The notes under the pieces: generated by a model
Databases searched by the model: none
Seen by the model: the letters and a program-made list of their open reading frames with translations, nothing else
What the model was told of the DNA's origin: nothing
Made by a program: the position numbers and the translations under genes
DNA from: VYFG01 sp965213885
GTDB taxonomy: Bacteria > Pseudomonadota > Gammaproteobacteria > Arenicellales > Poriferihabitantaceae
Length of the DNA stretch: 64,000 bases
Assembly (NCBI GenBank): GCA_965213885.1
Contig: OZ243919.1
Location: 3,038,001-3,102,000 of the forward strand
Direction: 5' to 3'
In this document: piece by piece, positions 59,394 to 64,000 of the stretch
How positions within the stretch are numbered: position 1 is the first letter of the stretch
How the letters are laid out: each line of letters starts with the position of its first letter

Positions 59394-59633
59394 TCAGAAA
59401 TGCGGGGGCGGCTCGTCCGGCGCCCTGACGGGCTGGTCCGCCTCCTCGTATTTTGACAGCTTTTTCCGGAGTAGTTCCAGGGTGTTCCCGAGGTCGGTGA
59501 TCTGCCGTTGCTGGTCCCGGATGAGTTCGCCGAAACGCTCCAGCGTCGACTCGTGCTCCATGAAGAGGACCTCGAGTCGCTCGATCCTGTCCCGCCCGGG
59601 GGCCGCGGGATCGGCCCCACCGGATTCAGGCAC
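59394..59633 (-). CDS. slyX: SlyX-family coiled-coil protein
   Basis: A 79-residue protein that is almost all coiled coil: RIERLEVLFMEHESTLERFGELIRDQQRQITDLGNTLELLRKKLSKYEE with heptads, ending in the family tail DEPPPHF. SlyX proteins have no known function. GTG at 59633 overlaps the stop of the dipeptidase gene by 8 bases and gives the usual length of 70-80; there is no ATG before the coiled coil. Confidence 0.78.
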   Translation of the reverse strand: MPESGGADPAAPGRDRIERLEVLFMEHESTLERFGELIRDQQRQITDLGNTLELLRKKLSKYEEADQPVRAPDEPPPHF

Positions 59634-60618
59634 GGCCCCGGTCCTCCGGGCCGAACGAGGCTTCGAAAAAGCGCAGCCAGTTTCCGCCCATGATCTTCTC
59701 CACCTCCTTTGCGCTGAAACCGGCGCCGGCCAGTCCCGAGGCGAGGTTTCCGTAGTGGGTCGAATTGGCGAACCATTCCGGCTGTTCGGGAAACCCGGCG
59801 TCGGACGGGGAGCCCTCGCCATAGTCCGTCACCCTGCTCCAGCGCCCGTTGCGCATCCAGGCCACCACGCTGTCCGGCTGTCCCTGGCAGAGGTCCGAAC
59901 CGATGCCGATCCGGTCAACGCCCATCCGCTCGGCGGTGCGTCCCACCATGGCGCAGAAATCTGCCAGGCTGCAGCCGGAGCCCCCCTTCAGGTGATGGGG
60001 GTACAGGCTGAACCCGAGCATGCCGCCGCTGTCGCCCAGCGCCTTCAGCACCCGGTCGGACTTGTTGCGCAGCGCCGGGTGGAAGGCGGAAGGATTGGCA
60101 TGGGTAATGGCGATGGGTCGCCGGGACAGCTCGATGGCCTCCAGGGTGGAGCGTTCCGCGCTGTGCGACATGTCTACCACCATGCCCACGCGGTTCATTT
60201 CCCGGATCACCTGCCGGCCGAAGCGGGTGATGCCGGCGTCCGTCTCCTCGTAGCAGCCGGTGGCCAGCAGGCTCTGGTTGTTGTAGCTGAGCTGCATGAA
60301 GCGGACACCGAGCTGGTGGAACACCTCGACCAGAGAATGGTCGTCCTCGATGGGGGAGCAGTTCTGGAAGCCGTAGACGATGCCGGTGCGGCCGCTTTGC
60401 CGCGCATCGTGGACATCACCGGCATCCCTGACCCGCATGATGAGATCGCCGTTGTCCTCGTGGAGCCGGTTCCATTCGCCGATGCGGCGCAGCGTCTCGA
60501 CCGCGGTTTCATGGTATGCGATGGTCACGTGCACGCAGTCGAGACCGCCCTGGCGCATCTGCCGGAAGATCTCCCGGCTCCAGCGGGAGTACTGGAGTGC
60601 GTCGATGGTCAGCATCAT
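59626..60618 (-). CDS. Peptidase M19 (renal dipeptidase-like) family protein with altered metal site
   Basis: A 330-residue TIM-barrel amidohydrolase of the membrane-dipeptidase family: GTGATGxxEETDAGITRFG-like TGCYEETDAGITRFGRQVI, GMVVDMSHSAERSTLEAIELSRRPIAITHANP (two zinc His), IGIGSDLCQG and the end EVEKIMGGNWLRFF. The N-terminal HxD motif of true M19 enzymes is replaced by IDALQYS, and the bridging Glu region reads YGFQNC. Thus three of five zinc ligands appear lost, and the activity may differ from dipeptide cleavage. It overlaps the aldehyde dehydrogenase stop by 4 bases. Confidence 0.82.
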   Translation of the reverse strand: MMLTIDALQYSRWSREIFRQMRQGGLDCVHVTIAYHETAVETLRRIGEWNRLHEDNGDLIMRVRDAGDVHDARQSGRTGIVYGFQNCSPIEDDHSLVEVFHQLGVRFMQLSYNNQSLLATGCYEETDAGITRFGRQVIREMNRVGMVVDMSHSAERSTLEAIELSRRPIAITHANPSAFHPALRNKSDRVLKALGDSGGMLGFSLYPHHLKGGSGCSLADFCAMVGRTAERMGVDRIGIGSDLCQGQPDSVVAWMRNGRWSRVTDYGEGSPSDAGFPEQPEWFANSTHYGNLASGLAGAGFSAKEVEKIMGGNWLRFFEASFGPEDRGRA

Positions 60619-62063
60619 CCCGTCGGCCCCGCGCTGACGTAGGCGGTCTTCACCTGGGTGTAGAACTCTTCGGCGTGGCGCCCCTGCTCCCGGGGGCCGA
60701 AGCTGGAATTCTTCCGTCCGCCGAAGGGTACATGGTAGTCGGTGCCGGAAGTGGGAAGGTTGACCATGACGCAGCCGGTCCTGGCATGGCGGCGGAAATG
60801 CGTCGCCCTGGAAAGCGATGTGGTGATGATGCTCGAGGTCAGTCCGAACTCCGTGTCGTTGGCCAGCGCCAGGGCGTGGTCGTAGTCATCCGCCCTGAGC
60901 ACGCAGGTCAGGGGGCCGAACACCTCCTCCCGGTTCAGGCGCATGGCGTTGTCGCCGCCGACGAACAGGGCCGGCTGCATGTAGTATCCCGGGGTGGGCC
61001 GCCCCAGCGGCTCGCCCCCGCACACCAGCTCCGCACCGTCGCTGCGGCCGATCTCGATGTAGGACAGGTTCCGCGCAAGCTGATGTTCGTCCACCACGGG
61101 GCCGATCTGCGAATCCGCCTCCAGCGCATGGCCGATCACGAGCCGTTCCATGGCCGCCTGCATGCGTTCCACGAACTCGTCGTGCACCCCCCGGGTCACG
61201 ATGACCCGCGAGGACGCGGTGCATTTCTGGCCCATGCTGAAGAACGAACCGTTGACGGCGCAGCCGACCGCGGTGTCGAGGTCGGCATCGTCCACGATCA
61301 CCAGGGGATTCTTGCTGCCCATTTCCATCTGCAGCCTGGTCAGGTTCACCGCCGCTGCCTCGGCGATGCGCCGGCCGGTGGCGAGGGACCCGGTAAAGGT
61401 GATGGCATCGATGTCGGGGGAGGTGATCAGCGCCTCGCCCACGGTACGCCCGGAACCGAGAACCATGTTCACCAGTCCCGGAGGCAGGTCGCTTGCCTCG
61501 ATGATCTGCATCAGCGCTGATGCGCTGGCGGGCACCAGGGTGGCGGGCTTCCACACCACCGCGTTGCCGTGGGCGATGGCGGGCGCCAGTTTCCAGGCCG
61601 GCAGCGCGGTGGGGAAGTTCCAGGGCGTGATCACGGCGACCACCCCCATGGGCTCCCGGCTCACGAGCACCTCCACACCGGGGCGCACGGAATCCGTCAG
61701 GTCGCCCATGCGGCGAAGCACCTCGGCGGCGTAGTAGGTGAAGAACTGGCCCGCGCGGTACACCTCGCCCTTCCCTTCGGGCAGGGTCTTGCCCTCCTCG
61801 CGGCTCAGCAGTTCCCCGAGCTCGGCGGAACGCTGCATCAGCGCGTTGCCGATCTGCATGAGTGCGCCGTAACGCGTCTCCGGCGGGCTCCACTGCCACT
61901 GCGACTGGGCCCGGCGCGCCGCCGCGATCGCCTCCAGCATCTGGTCCTCGCCGGCCTGGGCGTATTCGCCGATCACCTCCCGTGTGTCGGAGGGATTGAT
62001 GTTGGGCAGGGTCGATTGCCCCTCCACCCAGCGGCCGTCGATGTGGTTTCTGGTTTCAAGCAT
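60615..62063 (-). CDS. NAD(P)-dependent aldehyde dehydrogenase
   Basis: A 482-residue aldehyde dehydrogenase: VITPWNFPTALPAWKLAPAIAHGNAVVWKPA (cofactor site), FTGSLATGRRIAEAAA, MEMGSKNPLVIVDDADLD with the general-base Glu and GQKCTASSRVIV with the nucleophilic Cys. The GQKCTASSR form and REPMGVVAVI suggest the ketoglutarate-semialdehyde dehydrogenase group, but the substrate is not certain. It is the first gene of an operon with the M19 protein, slyX, VOC and, before insertion of hicBA, the GST. Confidence 0.9.
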   Translation of the reverse strand: MLETRNHIDGRWVEGQSTLPNINPSDTREVIGEYAQAGEDQMLEAIAAARRAQSQWQWSPPETRYGALMQIGNALMQRSAELGELLSREEGKTLPEGKGEVYRAGQFFTYYAAEVLRRMGDLTDSVRPGVEVLVSREPMGVVAVITPWNFPTALPAWKLAPAIAHGNAVVWKPATLVPASASALMQIIEASDLPPGLVNMVLGSGRTVGEALITSPDIDAITFTGSLATGRRIAEAAAVNLTRLQMEMGSKNPLVIVDDADLDTAVGCAVNGSFFSMGQKCTASSRVIVTRGVHDEFVERMQAAMERLVIGHALEADSQIGPVVDEHQLARNLSYIEIGRSDGAELVCGGEPLGRPTPGYYMQPALFVGGDNAMRLNREEVFGPLTCVLRADDYDHALALANDTEFGLTSSIITTSLSRATHFRRHARTGCVMVNLPTSGTDYHVPFGGRKNSSFGPREQGRHAEEFYTQVKTAYVSAGPTG

Positions 62064-62259
62064 GGCGTGTTCCGGTATCCCCCGTGCGGGAAGGCGCGAA
62101 TCTTAGCGCGATTGGTGCGACAAGTTAAGGAAGGCGGAACCCCGGCCGGATCCCCGTTGCCGTTCCGGCGGCATCTGTCTATGATCCCTCTGGTTGAGAT
62201 TCCGTCAGGATTTCCTTGAACCGGCGCCGGCCCTCCGGCGCAAGACACCGAGCCCGCCC

Positions 62260-62538
62260 ATGCCCGAACAAGATTCCGAAGAATTCTGGAAACTCGCCGA
62301 CCAATTCATCACGCTCGCCAACGACCTGTACCAGAAGACCGGCGACGGCCGGGTGGGGTATGCGCTGATGTACGCCTCGGCGCGGTTCAACGCGTTCATC
62401 GTCGCCAGCACGGCCGGCCACCAGGGCGCGCTGGCGGATGAAAAGGAGGAGGCGACGGAATACTTCTCCGGCCAGTACCGCAGGATGTTCGGCGAGAACA
62501 TTGCCGACTACGAGTCGAATTTCGACCAGTATCTCTGA
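62260..62538 (+). CDS. DUF3144 family small protein
   Basis: A 92-residue helical protein: FWKLADQFITLANDLYQKTGDGRVGYALMYASARFNAFIVAS, then FSGQYRRMFGENIADYESNFDQYL. This pattern matches the DUF3144 family of short proteobacterial proteins without assigned function. The ATG at 62260 fits the family start. It lies 81 bases before the photolyase gene on the same strand. Confidence 0.83.
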   Translation: MPEQDSEEFWKLADQFITLANDLYQKTGDGRVGYALMYASARFNAFIVASTAGHQGALADEKEEATEYFSGQYRRMFGENIADYESNFDQYL

Positions 62539-62618
62539 GTATCCCGGAACCGCGCGCCCAGACTGCGGGACGGACCCGCGGCCACCCTGGAATTCACCCT
62601 GAACGCCCACCACCCGGC

Positions 62619-64000
62619 ATGACCACCGCCATCGTCTGGCTGCGGCGCGACCTGCGCATCGACGACAATCCCGCCCTCGACCACGCGCTGGCCGGGGCGG
62701 AGCGGGTGATTCCACTCTATATCCATGCACCGGAGGAGGAGGCGCCGTGGCAGCCCGGGGCGGCGTCCCGCTGGTGGCTCCACCACAGCCTCAAGGCTCT
62801 GGAGGCTTCCCTGCAACAGCGCGGGTCCGGACTGGTGATACGCCGCGGCGGCAGCGGTGCGGTGCTGCGGGAGGTGGCCGGGCAGTCCGGCGCCGGGCGG
62901 GTCTGCTGGAACCGGCTCTACGAGCCCTGGGCGAGAGTCCGGGACGGGGACATCAGGAAGGCACTTGCCGAGACGGACATTCACGGGGAGGACCACCACG
63001 GCTCCCTGTTGCGCGAACCTTGGGAGAACGTCAAGGATGACGGCACGATGTACCGGGTCTTCACGCCATTCTGGCGCCGCTACCTGCGCACCGGCCCGGA
63101 AGTGGAGCCTGAATCCGGGCCGACGGCACTTCCGCCGCTGCCCCGGGGCCTCGGGTCGCTGTCCGTGGAGGACCTGGGCCTGGTTCCCGCAATCCCCTGG
63201 CACCGGGCGTTCGGGGACTGCTGGCAGCCGGGGGAGGCCGGGGCCATGGCCAGGCTTGACGATTTTCTCGGCCGCTCGGCGGTGTTCGAATACGGCCGGG
63301 AGCGTGACCTGCCCGGGCGGGACGGCGTGTCCGGGCTGTCCGCGCACCTGCATTTCGGCGAGATCTCCGCCCGCCGGATCTGGCACGCCGTCCTGGGGGC
63401 CGGCGGCGGATCCGGGGGCGCCGGCGAGCACGGCGTGCCGCAGAAGGTCCGCCCCTTCCTGCGCCAGCTGGCCTGGCGGGAGTTCGCCCACCATGTCCTG
63501 TACCACCAGCCGGAAATCGCGGAAGCGCCGTTCGACCGCCGCTACGAGTCGTTTGCCTGGGACGAGAATCCTGGACTGCTCCTGGCTTGGCAGAAGGGCC
63601 GGACCGGCATTCCCCTGGTGGACGCCGGCATGCGCCAGCTCTGGCGCATGGGCTGGATGCACAACCGGGTCCGCATGCTGGCCGCGTCGGTCCTGACCAA
63701 GAACGGCCTGGTGCACTGGCGGGAAGGGGCCCGGTGGTTCTGGGACACGCTGGTCGACGCCGACCTTGCCAACAACACCATGGGCTGGCAGTGGACCGCG
63801 GGCTGCGGCGTGGATGCGGCGCCCTATTTCCGCATTTTCAGCCCGGGGCGCCAGGGCGGGCGGTTCGATCCCCGGGGCGATTACGTGCGCACCTGGGTGC
63901 CGGAACTGGCGGCCATGCCATCCCGGCACATCCACGAGCCTTGGGGCGCGCCGGAATCGGTGCTGCGCCAAGCTGGGGTGCTGCTGGACAAGGACTACCC
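62619..64000 (+). CDS. phrB: Deoxyribodipyrimidine photolyase (class I, PhrB-like), 3' end cut by the window
   Basis: At least 460 residues are visible. The N-terminal antenna-binding domain begins TAIVWLRRDLRIDDNPALDHAL. The FAD domain shows LSAHLHFGEISARRIWHAV, FLRQLAWREFAHHVLYHQPE, FAWDENPGLLLAWQKGRTGIPLVDAGMRQLWRMGWMHNRVRMLAASVLTKNGLVHWREGARWFWDTLVDADLANNTMGWQWTAGCG and APYFRIFSPGRQGGRFDP. The Trp residues of the electron chain and the dimer-binding surface are in place, so DNA photolyase is likelier than a cryptochrome. It repairs UV pyrimidine dimers with light. A few residues are missing at the right edge. Confidence 0.94.
   Translation, partial: MTTAIVWLRRDLRIDDNPALDHALAGAERVIPLYIHAPEEEAPWQPGAASRWWLHHSLKALEASLQQRGSGLVIRRGGSGAVLREVAGQSGAGRVCWNRLYEPWARVRDGDIRKALAETDIHGEDHHGSLLREPWENVKDDGTMYRVFTPFWRRYLRTGPEVEPESGPTALPPLPRGLGSLSVEDLGLVPAIPWHRAFGDCWQPGEAGAMARLDDFLGRSAVFEYGRERDLPGRDGVSGLSAHLHFGEISARRIWHAVLGAGGGSGGAGEHGVPQKVRPFLRQLAWREFAHHVLYHQPEIAEAPFDRRYESFAWDENPGLLLAWQKGRTGIPLVDAGMRQLWRMGWMHNRVRMLAASVLTKNGLVHWREGARWFWDTLVDADLANNTMGWQWTAGCGVDAAPYFRIFSPGRQGGRFDPRGDYVRTWVPELAAMPSRHIHEPWGAPESVLRQAGVLLDKDY

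Noticed and set aside
58855..60642. 595-codon open frame on the plus strand
   Set aside because: It runs antisense through VOC, slyX and M19 genes that have clear motifs and overlaps; not a gene.
62508..63971. 487-codon open frame on the minus strand
   Set aside because: It is antisense to the photolyase gene, rich in Pro, Arg and Gly, and has no family features; a product of high GC content.

Overview
This window is GC-rich, densely coded bacterial DNA, most likely from a gammaproteobacterium. The rlmH-rsfS-nadD order at the left edge, a bacterial CCA-adding enzyme with an HD domain, SlyX, YbaK, TrhO, MsrB, a KefB-type antiporter and a YghU-type glutathione transferase all fit that group. 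Degraded IS elements, toxin-antitoxin loci and a TRAP-fed catabolic island suggest a genome with active gene turnover, as in an uncultured marine or host-associated lineage. The lineage is inference. I saw no rRNA, tRNA or CRISPR array.

Layout. Positions 1-2846 (minus strand) hold rlmH (cut by the window edge), rsfS, nadD, a TlpA-like thioredoxin, a CopD-like membrane protein and a small membrane protein. Positions 2847-3343 carry an IS transposase remnant and two palindromes in front of a nitroreductase and a beta-carbonic anhydrase. Positions 4995-12962 hold a divergent catabolic island. Its minus-strand operon encodes an FMN alpha-hydroxyacid oxidase, a ThDP-dependent decarboxylase-type enzyme, a transthyretin-like protein and a DmdA-like folate-dependent methyltransferase; a complete TRAP transporter (DctPQM) reads the other way. 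I regard this as the best candidate for an undescribed pathway. Positions 13546-14603 hold a macrodomain protein and a GFA protein. Positions 15003-21753 are a tripartite RND efflux operon whose outer-membrane factor has a periplasmic-binding-protein-like domain fused in front of TolC.

Positions 21900-40977 are mixed housekeeping and redox genes: a broken AAA-ATPase-like gene, VOC proteins, ybaK, a quinone oxidoreductase, a PhyH dioxygenase with an HCCA-isomerase-like partner, trhO, a zinc aminopeptidase lipoprotein, cca, a decayed beta-barrel gene, HAD, msrB, DUF1223, a KefB-like antiporter, moaC-moeA, a methyltransferase, proS, a flavin reductase, a DsbA-like protein and an SDR. Positions 40980-43317 are more AT-rich and carry hipBA with paired operator-like repeats and an IS256-type remnant. 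Next come a Nudix hydrolase, a threonine aldolase, a D-amino-acid aminotransferase and a decayed antitoxin.

Positions 46528-50539 are a polyamine ABC operon (potD-hairpin-potBCA), divergent from a leucine-degradation operon at 50847-56494 (isovaleryl-CoA dehydrogenase, both methylcrotonyl-CoA carboxylase subunits, HMG-CoA lyase; the hydratase is not present here). Positions 56527-62063 read on the minus strand as aldehyde dehydrogenase, M19 dipeptidase-like protein, SlyX, VOC protein and GST. A hicBA toxin-antitoxin segment has been inserted between the last two, flanked by a partial duplication of the VOC-GST junction. The window ends in a DUF3144 gene and the start of a photolyase gene.
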